A stretch of 64,000 bases of DNA from Chryseobacterium senegalense (lineage in GTDB: Bacteria > Bacteroidota > Bacteroidia > Flavobacteriales > Weeksellaceae): positions 1-64,000 of the forward strand of contig CYUH01000014.1 in the NCBI GenBank assembly GCA_001403755.1. The letters are read 5' to 3'. How positions within the stretch are numbered: position 1 is the first letter of the stretch; every line of letters starts with the position of its first letter. Shown piece after piece: positions 7,654 to 15,719 of this stretch. Under the pieces are notes generated by a model that saw only the letters and a program-made list of their open reading frames with translations, made no database searches and was not told where the DNA came from. A program made the translations under genes and the position numbers.

Positions 7654-7682
7654 AAAAAAGGTTCTCGAAACTGAGAACCTTT
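7654..7682 (-). terminator. Terminator after the small outer-membrane protein genes
   Basis: On the minus strand AAAGGTTCTC and GAGAACCTTT form a perfect 10-bp stem around a six-base loop, followed by TTTTTTG. It closes the transcript containing the genes at 8206-8646 and 7706-8167. Confidence 0.85.
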
Positions 7683-7705
7683 AGTTTTATTTTTAAGAGG
7701 TTTTC

Positions 7706-8167
7706 TTAGAAAGTAAATCTGAAACCAGCGTTAAATCTTCCCGCTTCAGCATCAGAGTTGTCACCAATGATGAATCTAGGTCTCCAGTCCATTGAAAAAT
7801 CCAGTGGAGCTCCAGGAATTTTAAAATCCAAACCTAACATTGCGGATGGAGCAAATTCTGTAAACCCATCACCAAAGATGATTCCAGGACCTGCACCAAC
7901 ATACCACTGTAGTCCGCTCGCTCCTGCAAAAGGTTGGTGGTACTGATAGTTTGCCTGCGCTAAAGTTGCACCATCTGCAAACAATACGCTGAATTCTCCT
8001 GCGTGATTTGCCTTGAAGAAATGTTTCACATGTGGACCAACGAAGGTTGAGCCATCACCAAAATCCACCAATACACCAGCGCCGGTTTTGTACGTCTGTG
8101 CCTGTGCTTGGGAAACTCCTAACATTGTTGCCGCAGCAAAAGCTGCAACTGCGAATAACTTTTTCAT
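7706..8167 (-). CDS. Small outer-membrane beta-barrel-like secreted protein
   Basis: A 153-residue protein with a clear signal peptide (MKKLFAVAAFAAATMLGVSQ, cleavage after AQAQ) and a mature part with alternating polar and aromatic residues, many Gly, and a terminal Phe in the beta-strand pattern FNAGFRFTF. These are hallmarks of a small outer-membrane barrel. It resembles the short OmpW/porin-like proteins common in Flavobacteriia, but the family is not certain. It lies 38 bases after a related small gene on the same strand, so the two are likely co-transcribed. Confidence 0.8.
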   Translation of the reverse strand: MKKLFAVAAFAAATMLGVSQAQAQTYKTGAGVLVDFGDGSTFVGPHVKHFFKANHAGEFSVLFADGATLAQANYQYHQPFAGASGLQWYVGAGPGIIFGDGFTEFAPSAMLGLDFKIPGAPLDFSMDWRPRFIIGDNSDAEAGRFNAGFRFTF

Positions 8168-8205
8168 AATAGTAATTTTAATTTGTTATATTTTTTTAAT
8201 GTATT

Positions 8206-8646
8206 TTAAAGGTTGATAGAGACACCTAAACTGCCATTATTTCCTGCTTCAACGAATATTCCAAACTTGTCGTTGATAAAGTATCTCGCTCCTAAGTGAA
8301 CACCAAGTCCGAAAGTATTTCCAATTACACCTACATCTGCTCCGGGATAAACATCCCATTTTTCAGGCATATCCAAAATGTCCTGCAAGTGGAAATTTAC
8401 GCGTCCAAATACGAAGAATTTGTGGTCCTTATCATTGTCTTTATAATTATCGAAATAAAGGTTTGCACCGGCGCCAAGAGAGATTAAATCCGTAATACCG
8501 TAATCATAAGTCCCTGTAATACCGGTTCCATTTCCCCAACCGCTTAATCCAATCTGCACTTTTTGGTCTCCCTGTCCGTTCCAGGCCTGCGAAAAGGCTG
8601 TTTGAGAAAATCCGACAAATAACAGTGCTAAAAATAGTTTCTTCAT
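8206..8646 (-). CDS. Small secreted outer-membrane barrel-like protein
   Basis: A 146-residue protein with a signal peptide (MKKLFLALLFVGFSQTAFSQ) and a Gly-rich beta pattern in the mature part (KVQIGLSGWGNGTGITGTYD, later GLGVHLGARYFINDKFGIFV). The short length suggests an eight-strand or smaller barrel. It shares its general design, though not close sequence, with the next gene downstream (7706-8167), and the two probably form one operon ending at the terminator at 7654-7682. Function is unknown; an immunity, adhesion or structural role cannot be told apart from sequence. Confidence 0.78.
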   Translation of the reverse strand: MKKLFLALLFVGFSQTAFSQAWNGQGDQKVQIGLSGWGNGTGITGTYDYGITDLISLGAGANLYFDNYKDNDKDHKFFVFGRVNFHLQDILDMPEKWDVYPGADVGVIGNTFGLGVHLGARYFINDKFGIFVEAGNNGSLGVSINL

Positions 8647-8759
8647 AAAATTTGTTTAGAATATTCTTCGCAAACATCAAAAACAAGACCAAAACATGCT
8701 CGTTTAAATATTTATATGTAACTTTCCTAAGATTTTATAACCTTTTACTGAAATTCTAT

Positions 8760-9518
8760 ATGGATAGTTTAAAAATTGCAGGTTTAAATTTTGATATCTT
8801 ATGGAAAGATAAAAATAAAAATTTAATCTTTATTGAAGAAAAAGTAAAAAATATTTCAGCGGACCTCATAGTATTGCCGGAAATGTTTCCTACTGGATTC
8901 TGTATGGATGCAGCAGAAATTGCCGACAGAAACGAGGAGACGCTTCATTGGATGAAAGGCTTGGCATCTTCTAAAAAATCAGCAGTTTGTGGAAGCGCTT
9001 CAGTTTTTGAAAATGGGAATTTTTACAACCGTTTCTACTTCGTTAAACCGGACGTAACTTTCGAATATTACGATAAAAGGCATCTTTTTTCATATTCGGG
9101 AGAGGATACAGTTTATTCTCCCGGGAAAGAACGAGTAATTGTAAGCTACAAAGGTTGGCGTATTTTATTGCAGGTTTGTTACGATCTTAGATTTCCGGTT
9201 TTCGCAAGAAATAATTCTGATTACGATGCGATATTATATGTTGCCAATTGGCCGGAGGTTAGAATCGATGCTTGGCAAACCCTTTTGAAAGCCCGCGCAA
9301 TTGAAAATTTAGCTTACGTTTTTGGTTTAAACAGAGTCGGAACCGATGGAAATAATTTGTATTATCCAGAAAGTTCATATTGTTACGCACCGGACGGCAG
9401 TATGGTTTCAATTACTGAAAACAATATAGTGTCCGCAGAATTCGATGCTGAAAAACTCTTAAAATTCAGAGAAAAATTCCGGTTTCTAAACGATCAAGAT
9501 TCGTTTGAAATTATTTAA
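8760..9518 (+). CDS. Nitrilase-superfamily omega-amidase (YafV/Nit2-like)
   Basis: A 252-residue carbon-nitrogen hydrolase. The catalytic triad of the superfamily is complete: Glu41 (LPEMFPTGF), Lys106 (YYDKRHLF) and Cys140 (LLQVCYDLRFP). The closest known type is the YafV/Nit2 omega-amidase, which hydrolyses alpha-ketoglutaramate and similar omega-amides as metabolite repair after transamination of glutamine or of methionine-salvage intermediates. The frame is open from 8652, but the ATG at 8760 fits the family N-terminus (MDSLKIAGLNFD). Its stop codon overlaps the stop of the convergent thioredoxin gene. Family certain; exact substrate inferred. Confidence 0.88.
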   Translation: MDSLKIAGLNFDILWKDKNKNLIFIEEKVKNISADLIVLPEMFPTGFCMDAAEIADRNEETLHWMKGLASSKKSAVCGSASVFENGNFYNRFYFVKPDVTFEYYDKRHLFSYSGEDTVYSPGKERVIVSYKGWRILLQVCYDLRFPVFARNNSDYDAILYVANWPEVRIDAWQTLLKARAIENLAYVFGLNRVGTDGNNLYYPESSYCYAPDGSMVSITENNIVSAEFDAEKLLKFREKFRFLNDQDSFEII

Positions 9519-9826
9519 TGGGATTGATTGGCAAAATTTTGCAATAAAGTAGTGAGCGTATTCACATCATGAATGCCACTTTCCTTCCAGAGCAGATTTC
9601 CATTTTGGAAAACCGCCAATGTCGGAACTCCGCGCACTCCGTATTTAGCCGCAATTGCAGGAAATTGGTCGACATCTATTTTCACAATACGCGCCAAGTC
9701 GCCCACGTTTTCCTTCACGGTATTAAGAACCGAAGATTGCACTTTGCATGGTCCACACCAAGTGGCAAAAAAGTCGATTAATACCGGCCTTTCAGAATTG
9801 ATAAGTTCTTGAAATTTCTGTGACAT
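9515..9826 (-). CDS. trxA: Thioredoxin
   Basis: A 103-residue thioredoxin with the classical active site WCGPC (Cys24, Cys27) in FFATWCGPCKVQSS, and the conserved cis-proline loop GVRGVPTLAVF. It reduces protein disulfides and can receive sulfur from persulfides. It is the last gene of a minus-strand operon with a TauE exporter, an MBL/rhodanese protein and a rhodanese, which suggests it recycles sulfurtransferase persulfides there. There is no signal peptide, so it is cytoplasmic. It may not be the only thioredoxin of the genome. Confidence 0.93.
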   Translation of the reverse strand: MSQKFQELINSERPVLIDFFATWCGPCKVQSSVLNTVKENVGDLARIVKIDVDQFPAIAAKYGVRGVPTLAVFQNGNLLWKESGIHDVNTLTTLLQNFANQSH

Positions 9827-9860
9827 GTTTTTTAGGAATTAAAATCATTAAACATAATTA

Positions 9861-10169
9861 TTATTTCAATTTATTTTCCAGCGACTTCCAGTTTCCGCCA
9901 TTATAAGCACTGAAACCATTTTGCTCGAAAATAATTTTTGCAGAAGCACTTCTCATACCACTTGCACAACACGTGATAATGGGCTTTTTCACATCGAGTT
10001 TTTTAAGTTCGGCAGCCAATTCTTGCAACGGAATATTTTTAGAAAATCTAATACTTCCGTTGCTGAATTCTGCGGGAGTTCTTACATCAATAATTTGTGC
10101 CCCGTTTTCTACGAGAGCCTTATAATCAACCTTGTTTTTAACGAATAATTTCTTGAAAAAATCAATCAC
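9861..10169 (-). CDS. Single-domain rhodanese sulfurtransferase
   Basis: A 102-residue rhodanese domain, alone in the protein. The active loop is CCASGMRSAS with the catalytic Cys68 in the CxxGxR pattern; IIDVRTPAEF near residue 27 is the conserved first motif. It would carry sulfane sulfur as a persulfide. It sits between the MBL/rhodanese gene (22 bases upstream) and the thioredoxin gene (34 bases downstream) in the same operon, a common sulfide and persulfide handling set. Confidence 0.93.
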   Translation of the reverse strand: MIDFFKKLFVKNKVDYKALVENGAQIIDVRTPAEFSNGSIRFSKNIPLQELAAELKKLDVKKPIITCCASGMRSASAKIIFEQNGFSAYNGGNWKSLENKLK

Positions 10170-10190
10170 TTTTGTTGTTTTTAATATGGC

Positions 10191-11597
10191 TTACAAAGTT
10201 TTGCTTTGGCAAACAAAATTACTTTTTGGAACACTCGTTTCCTTTATTTTATTGAAACCACCCTCAATTTCGGTAAAATTCCTAATTCCTCTTGAATTTA
10301 AGATACTTGCTGCGATCATACTTCTATATCCACCTGCACAATGAATGAAGAAATGTTCATCATTATTTAAAGCATTTGCCCATTCATTAATATCTGCTAA
10401 AGGTCTGCGATAGGCGTTTTCCACATGTTCAGCATCATACTCGGATTCTTTTCTTACATCGATTACTTTGGAATCGTCACTAAATTTGGCTGCAAAATCT
10501 TGAGCAGAAATCCGGTGAATCGTATCAATTTCTTTACCTGAATTTTTCCAAGACTCGAAACCACCTTCCAAATATCCTAAAACATGATCAAAGCCAACTC
10601 TGGAAAGTCTTGTAATCACCTCTTCTTCTGTTCCGGGATCCGAAACCAGTAAAATTGGCTGATGTACATCGACGATCATTGCACCAACCCACGGTGCAAA
10701 ATCTCCTTTCAATCCAATATTTATCGAATTCGGAATAAATCCCTTATGAAAATCTGCAGCACTTCTGGTATCTAAAACCAAAGCTCCCGTATCTTCAGCA
10801 ACTCCTTCGAAATCTTCTGCGCTAATTGGTTTATTGGATTGATGCAGGACATTGTCGAAAGATTCGTAGCCACCTTTATTGAGCGCGACATTCATACCGA
10901 AATATTTCGGTGGAGCAGAAAGTCCGTCGAGAACTTCTCTAATGAAGGATTCCTTATTTGGCTGTTTCAGTGCGTAATTGGTCTTTTTCTGATTTCCCAA
11001 TGTATCTACCGTTTCTTTCTGCATATTTTTTCCACAAGCAGATCCGGCGCCATGAGCAGGATACACGATAATATCATCAGCAAGCGGCAAAATTTTAGCT
11101 TGTAAACTTTCATATAACAAACCTGCGAGTTCCTCCTGAGTCATATGTGCTGATTTTTGAGCCAAATCTGGTCTTCCGACATCTCCTAGAAATAAAGTAT
11201 CTCCAGAAAAAATAGCGGTTTCTTTCCGATGCTCATCAATCAATAAAAAAGTTGAACTTTCCATTGTATGACCTGGCGTATGAAGTACTTTAATTTTAAT
11301 ATCACCTAATTCAAAAACCTGATTATCTTCTGCAATAATCGCTTCGAAATCGGGTTCTGCAGTTGGTCCGTAAACAATTGGAGCACCGGTTTTTTTGGAA
11401 AGATCTAAATGTCCGGATACAAAATCGGCATGAAAATGAGTCTCAAAAATGTATTTCAATCTCACCTCATCTTTCTCAAGTCTTTCGATATAAGGTTTTG
11501 TTTCTCTCAAAGGATCGATAATCGCCGCTTCATTTCCAGAAACGATGTAGTAAGCCCCTTGAGCTAAACAACCAGTGTATATTTGTTCTATTTTCAT
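10191..11597 (-). CDS. MBL-fold hydrolase with two rhodanese domains (persulfide dioxygenase-like)
   Basis: A 468-residue three-domain protein. Residues about 1-240 are a metallo-beta-lactamase fold with ETHFHADFVSGH, LHTPGHTMES and SGDTLFLGDVGRPD, as in ETHE1/Blh persulfide dioxygenases, which oxidise glutathione-type persulfide to sulfite. Two rhodanese domains follow (about 255-355 and 365-455). The second has the active loop HCAGGYRSM. The first has LLVSDPGTEEE where the cysteine loop should be, so it is probably not catalytic; this is common in the family. The upstream TauE exporter would remove the sulfite. Enzyme activity is inferred from family. Confidence 0.9.
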   Translation of the reverse strand: MKIEQIYTGCLAQGAYYIVSGNEAAIIDPLRETKPYIERLEKDEVRLKYIFETHFHADFVSGHLDLSKKTGAPIVYGPTAEPDFEAIIAEDNQVFELGDIKIKVLHTPGHTMESSTFLLIDEHRKETAIFSGDTLFLGDVGRPDLAQKSAHMTQEELAGLLYESLQAKILPLADDIIVYPAHGAGSACGKNMQKETVDTLGNQKKTNYALKQPNKESFIREVLDGLSAPPKYFGMNVALNKGGYESFDNVLHQSNKPISAEDFEGVAEDTGALVLDTRSAADFHKGFIPNSINIGLKGDFAPWVGAMIVDVHQPILLVSDPGTEEEVITRLSRVGFDHVLGYLEGGFESWKNSGKEIDTIHRISAQDFAAKFSDDSKVIDVRKESEYDAEHVENAYRRPLADINEWANALNNDEHFFIHCAGGYRSMIAASILNSRGIRNFTEIEGGFNKIKETSVPKSNFVCQSKTL

Positions 11598-11672
11598 TTA
11601 TTAAATATTAAACTACAAATTTCTATAATAATTTGCTAAAAACAATCTTTTTCCAAACGGATTAATCTATCT

Positions 11673-12473
11673 TCAAAATTGTTGTTTTAAAAATATTTCC
11701 TTGATGATGATGAAAATTCCCATTGCCAAGACAGTCCACCCGAAAATGGGTTTTAGTTTTTTTCCATCCATTCTTTTTGCAATTCCCAGACCAATAAATA
11801 TTCCTACAACGGATAAGGCCGTAAAAGATAAAAGAAAAGTCCAATCGTGTTTCACCATCGACATTGTGCTAAAAAATCCAAGTATGGAATTCATCGAAAT
11901 AATAAAAAGAGATGTTGCCACAGCTTTTTTCATATTAACCCCTAAAAGCATTACTAAAGCGGGAACAATTAAAAAACCGCCGCCGGCTCCGATCAAACCG
12001 GTAATAATCCCCACCAAAAGCCCTTGCGAGATTAGAATGGTATAATTGGTTTCATCATCTTTCCTAAGTCTTACCCGTTCTGATTTCCTGATCATTTTAA
12101 ATGATGCAATGAGCATTAAAATAGCGAAGAGGAGCAGCAGAAACATTTCTTTCGTAAGGGTAATTCCCCATCGATGAATTATATAATGAGGCAAATGTGG
12201 CAGTACAAGCCTTCGGGAAAATAATACGCCCAAAATCGAAGGAATACCAAAGGTAAACGCTGTCTTGAAATCAACTTGCCCTTGTTTGATAAAACCTGCA
12301 GACCCAACCAAACTTGTAACTCCAACCACAAAAAGCGAAAGTGCTGTTGCCGTAACCGCATCAAAATTAAAAACATACACGAAAATCGGCACACTTAGGA
12401 TACTTCCGCCGCCGCCAATAAGTCCCATTACTAATCCAATAATGATTGCAGAAAGGTATCCAATAATTTCCAT
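11673..12473 (-). CDS. TauE/SafE family sulfite/anion exporter
   Basis: A 266-residue membrane protein with about seven or eight hydrophobic segments and the two Gly-rich repeats of the TauE/SafE family (GLVMGLIGGGGSILSVPIFV near the start and TGLIGAGGGFLIVPALVML near residue 160). Members export sulfite or other sulfur anions. It is the first gene of the operon with the persulfide dioxygenase-like protein, so export of sulfite from sulfide oxidation is the likely task. A promoter and a dyad lie just upstream. Confidence 0.9.
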   Translation of the reverse strand: MEIIGYLSAIIIGLVMGLIGGGGSILSVPIFVYVFNFDAVTATALSLFVVGVTSLVGSAGFIKQGQVDFKTAFTFGIPSILGVLFSRRLVLPHLPHYIIHRWGITLTKEMFLLLLFAILMLIASFKMIRKSERVRLRKDDETNYTILISQGLLVGIITGLIGAGGGFLIVPALVMLLGVNMKKAVATSLFIISMNSILGFFSTMSMVKHDWTFLLSFTALSVVGIFIGLGIAKRMDGKKLKPIFGWTVLAMGIFIIIKEIFLKQQF

Positions 12474-12511
12474 AAAATCTCTTAATAAAATGGCTGCCAG
12501 TAATTAATTCT

Positions 12512-12539
12512 CTGTCTATTTATTTTTTTAAATTGACAG
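12512..12539. promoter_or_regulatory. Dyad operator candidate before the sulfur operon
   Basis: CTGTCTATTTA (12512-12522) and TAAATTGACAG (12529-12539) are inverted copies with 10 of 11 positions matching around six T. The dyad lies 39 bases upstream of the TauE start and falls at the expected transcription start of the promoter at 12544-12577, a typical repressor position. The regulator is not in the window as far as I can tell. Confidence 0.45.
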
Positions 12540-12543
12540 CAAA

Positions 12544-12577
12544 CAAATTTACTCAAAAATTAATGGATGAAAGAACA
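12544..12577 (-). promoter_or_regulatory. Bacteroidota-type promoter of the TauE operon
   Basis: On the minus strand, TAAATTTG (12551 to 12544) matches the TAnnTTTG -7 box, with TTG (12577 to 12575) 23 bases upstream as a weak -33 box. A transcript would begin near 12537. The -33 part is weak, so confidence is moderate. Confidence 0.45.
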
Positions 12578-12712
12578 ACCGATACCATGGCCATTTATTT
12601 CTTTAAAATAATTCTCCTCGTCAATAATAATCTCAGCTCCTCTACTAATTGGAAAATAAAAGTTTATAATATTTAATATTTTTTATCTTTATCCTTTCAA
12701 ACTATTTTAGAA

Positions 12713-14239
12713 ATGGCAGATAAAGCAAAATTTATCGAGGAGCTTTCCAAAAGATATACATCGAAAGGCGAATCCATCACTTTAGGAAAGGCAATGCTCG
12801 AGGGAGAAGTGATAACGGAAGTTGATGTGAAAATTCCTCTGAAAACCATCAACCGACATGGTTTAATTGCTGGAGCTACAGGTACCGGAAAAACCAAAAC
12901 CCTGCAAGTTTTTGCGGAACAATTGTCTCACGCCGGAATTCCTTCTTTGGTTCTAGACATCAAGGGAGATTTTTCTGGAATTGCAGAACCGGGCTCTGAA
13001 AATACAGTCATAGGCGAACGCTACGCCAAAACCCAATTGCCTTATCAACCACAAGCTTTTCCGGTAGAATTGATGACCATTTCCGGTGAAAAAGGAGTGA
13101 AGTTAAGAGCCACTGTAACGGAATTTGGACCACTTTTACTTTCAAAAATCCTTGAACTTAATGATACTCAGCAAAGTATAATATCAATTGTCTTCAAATA
13201 TTGCGACGATAAAGGTTTGCCTTTAATCGATTTAGACGATTTGAAAAAAGTTTTGCAATATGTTACCGATAATCCCCAAGGAAAAGCCGATTTGGCCAAT
13301 AATTACGGCTCCATTGCTCCTGCTTCTTTGGGTGCAATTCTTCGTTCCATAGTTGCTTTGGAACAGCAGGGTGCTGCACAATTTTTCGGCGAGCCAAGTT
13401 TTGATGTAGAAGATCTATTGAAACAAAGAGAAGGAAAAGGTGTGGTGAACATTCTTCGCGTCGGCAATATCCAAAGTAAACCTCAGTTGTTTTCTACGTT
13501 TATGTTGTCACTTTTTGCGGAGATTTATATGACTTTTCCTGAAGAAGGCGATTCCGGCAAACCAAAATTGGTCTTATTTATCGACGAAGCGCATTTAATT
13601 TTCAATGAAGCTTCCAAAACTTTATTGGCGCAAATTGAAACCATGGTAAAACTCATTCGTTCCAAAGGAGTTGGAATTTATTTTATCACTCAAATTCCTG
13701 GTGATGTTCCGGAAAATGTGCTTTCTCAATTAGGTTTAAAAATACAACATGCATTAAGAGGATTTACGGCAAAAGACCGAAAAGAAATCTCCAAAGCCGT
13801 TGAAAATTACCCTATTACAGAATTTTATAAGGCGGATGAATTGATTCAGAACTTAGGAATTGGTGAAGCATTTATCACCGCGCTGGATGAAAAAGGAGTT
13901 CCTACACCATTGGTACACACTTATTTGATCTCACCTGAATCTAGAATGGATGTACTGAATGATGCGGAAGTTTCCGATCTTACTTCGCGGTCCGCTTTGG
14001 TTGCGAAATATGAACAGACCGTTAACAAAGATTCTGCCTATGAGATGTTGGCAACTCGTATGGAACAAGCCACACAGAATACATCAACCACACAAAAATC
14101 CCGACCTGTAAAAGAAGAACCGGGCATGTTTGAAAGCGTAATGAAATCTAGAGCTGGAAGAACTTTCACGACTACTTTAGCGAGAGAAGGTGCAAAGTTC
14201 GTTTTAGGAATGTTGGGTTTAGGAGGTAGAAAAAGATAA
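12713..14239 (+). CDS. HerA-like P-loop ATPase (DUF853 family)
   Basis: A 508-residue ATPase of the DUF853/YjgR type in the HerA-FtsK superfamily. Walker A is GATGTGKTKT near residue 53 and Walker B is LVLFIDEAHLIF near residue 280, followed by the IRSKGVGIYFITQ segment typical of HerA-like proteins. The last 70 residues are polar and then form a hydrophobic, Gly-rich tail. The cellular role of the family is unclear; DNA translocation or a membrane-related function has been proposed. It is followed after 36 bases by the exonuclease gene, possibly in one operon. Confidence 0.88.
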   Translation: MADKAKFIEELSKRYTSKGESITLGKAMLEGEVITEVDVKIPLKTINRHGLIAGATGTGKTKTLQVFAEQLSHAGIPSLVLDIKGDFSGIAEPGSENTVIGERYAKTQLPYQPQAFPVELMTISGEKGVKLRATVTEFGPLLLSKILELNDTQQSIISIVFKYCDDKGLPLIDLDDLKKVLQYVTDNPQGKADLANNYGSIAPASLGAILRSIVALEQQGAAQFFGEPSFDVEDLLKQREGKGVVNILRVGNIQSKPQLFSTFMLSLFAEIYMTFPEEGDSGKPKLVLFIDEAHLIFNEASKTLLAQIETMVKLIRSKGVGIYFITQIPGDVPENVLSQLGLKIQHALRGFTAKDRKEISKAVENYPITEFYKADELIQNLGIGEAFITALDEKGVPTPLVHTYLISPESRMDVLNDAEVSDLTSRSALVAKYEQTVNKDSAYEMLATRMEQATQNTSTTQKSRPVKEEPGMFESVMKSRAGRTFTTTLAREGAKFVLGMLGLGGRKR

Positions 14240-14275
14240 ATTGCCCCAAGCAAAGAAGAAGAAGAAGAAACAAAA

Positions 14276-15502
14276 ATGTATTCAGTAATCGATATAGAAA
14301 GCAACGGAGCTGGTTTCAGAAAAGAAAGCATCATCGAAATCGCCATTTATAAATATGATGGTCATGAAATTGTAGATCAATTTATCTCTTTGGTAAATCC
14401 TGAAAGCGATATTACCCCATTTGTGCAAAAACTTACCAATATTTCACCAAAAATGGTGAAAACCGCTCCTAAATTCCACGAAATTGCTAAAAGAGTGGTC
14501 GAAATAACCGAAAATACAACATTGGTAGGTCATAATATTGATTTCGATTATCGAATGCTTCGACAAGAGTTCCAACGACTCGGCTATACATTCAAAATCA
14601 ATACATTAGATACAATTCCTTTAGCTAAAAAACTGATTCCAGAAGCGCAAAGTTATTCACTGGGAAAATTGGTAAAATCTTTAGGCATTCCACTGGTTGA
14701 TCAGCACAGAGCTTCTGGCGACGCAAAAGCAACCTTAGATTTGTTTAAACTCCTAATGATTAAGGACAAAGATTCCGAAATCATCCAGCAGCATCATGAA
14801 GAACTGAATGCAAAAACCTATCTCAATAAAGTAAGAAACCACACCCAAGATTTACCATCAGAAAGAGGGATTATTTATTTCCAAAACGCGGAAGGGAAAA
14901 TCATTCACTCCGATTTCACCGATGACTTGAGCAAATTTGCAAAGAATCTTTTTAATACTAAGTCAAAGAAACTGGTAAAAATACAGGAAGAAGTTGAACA
15001 AATTCATTACGAATTAACTGGCAATGATATTCTCGCTAAACTAATGATGAAAACTAAAGGTTTACAAAAGAGAGAAATGCTACCGTTCGGACTTTTCCAT
15101 AAAAACAACAAATATTTTGTAGAGAAAATTTCCTTGCAAAAAGATGGAAAACCTTTGCTAAAATTCAAATCATTCACCCAAGGTTTGAAAGCGGTAAGCT
15201 TCCTCAAAAAACAGGAACAATATGCAAATCCAGCGGTTTTGGAACAAAAAATAAGCTTGAAAAACAGAACAGAAATGTGGATTTCCGCCGGACGAACGCT
15301 GGGCGAAAAAGCTTTCCTTATTTTTGAAAATGGCCAACTGAAATCTTACGGATTCTACGATTTGCATACTCAAATCAGTACTTTGAAAAAAATTGATGCG
15401 TTGAGGATTCCCGTAGAATCTTCCAGCAACGATTTAAAAAACGACCTTCAACTGGCGATTTTAAAAGGGGATTTCGAAATAATTTCTCTTCCCACTAAAT
15501 AA
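14276..15502 (+). CDS. DnaQ-like 3'-5' exonuclease with unknown C-terminal domain
   Basis: A 408-residue protein whose first 175 residues are a DEDDh exonuclease domain: motif I DIESNG (Asp6, Glu8), motif II VGHNIDFDYRML and motif III HRASGDAKATLDLF with the catalytic His and Asp. This resembles the epsilon subunit of DNA polymerase III. The C-terminal 230 residues are Lys-rich and match the form of flavobacterial PolC-type exonuclease proteins, which often carry a UvrC-like region; no GIY-YIG motif is evident in what I read here. It may be a repair or proofreading nuclease rather than the replicative subunit. Confidence 0.87.
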   Translation: MYSVIDIESNGAGFRKESIIEIAIYKYDGHEIVDQFISLVNPESDITPFVQKLTNISPKMVKTAPKFHEIAKRVVEITENTTLVGHNIDFDYRMLRQEFQRLGYTFKINTLDTIPLAKKLIPEAQSYSLGKLVKSLGIPLVDQHRASGDAKATLDLFKLLMIKDKDSEIIQQHHEELNAKTYLNKVRNHTQDLPSERGIIYFQNAEGKIIHSDFTDDLSKFAKNLFNTKSKKLVKIQEEVEQIHYELTGNDILAKLMMKTKGLQKREMLPFGLFHKNNKYFVEKISLQKDGKPLLKFKSFTQGLKAVSFLKKQEQYANPAVLEQKISLKNRTEMWISAGRTLGEKAFLIFENGQLKSYGFYDLHTQISTLKKIDALRIPVESSSNDLKNDLQLAILKGDFEIISLPTK

Positions 15503-15529
15503 AATAGCACAGAATTAAATAAAAAAATT

Positions 15530-15537
15530 TAATTTTG
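15530..15537 (+). promoter_or_regulatory. Candidate -7 box of the small gene
   Basis: TAATTTTG matches TAnnTTTG 27 bases before the ATG at 15565. No good TTTG -33 box is visible at the expected distance, so this rests on the -7 box only. Confidence 0.35.
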
Positions 15538-15564
15538 AAAAAAATTTACGGAATAACAGATTAC

Positions 15565-15642
15565 ATGACAGCTAAAAAATCAATAAAGAAATTTGCAACT
15601 AAGGGGAAAAAACTTTCCACTAAGGCAAATGCTGTGGATTAA
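15565..15642 (+). CDS. Predicted very small basic protein (25 aa)
   Basis: The frame from the ATG at 15565 encodes 25 residues with eight lysines (MTAKKSIKKFATKGKKLSTK, then ANAVD). It could begin ten codons earlier at a TTG (15535), but that overlaps a TAATTTTG box. A strong factor-independent terminator follows 28 bases after the stop, and the gene sits alone between the exonuclease gene and lysA. The box, short frame and private terminator together suggest a real small transcript. I do not recognise the peptide. It could instead be a small RNA with an accidental frame. Confidence 0.45.
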   Translation: MTAKKSIKKFATKGKKLSTKANAVD

Positions 15643-15670
15643 GAGCTGTTTTGTTGATCAATAAATAATC

Positions 15671-15700
15671 AAGCAAGCTCTTTTTGGGGCTTGCTTTTTT
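15671..15700 (+). terminator. Terminator before lysA
   Basis: AAGCAAGCTC and GGGCTTGCTT form a 10-bp stem (one T-G pair) around TTTTTG, followed by TTTT. It separates the small predicted gene from lysA. Confidence 0.85.
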
Positions 15701-15719
15701 GATTTTAAATTAATATAAT

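Noticed and set aside
12581..12670. Plus-strand 37-codon frame from 12563
   Set aside because: Low-complexity and without a promoter or terminator of its own; the opposite strand looks more protein-like.
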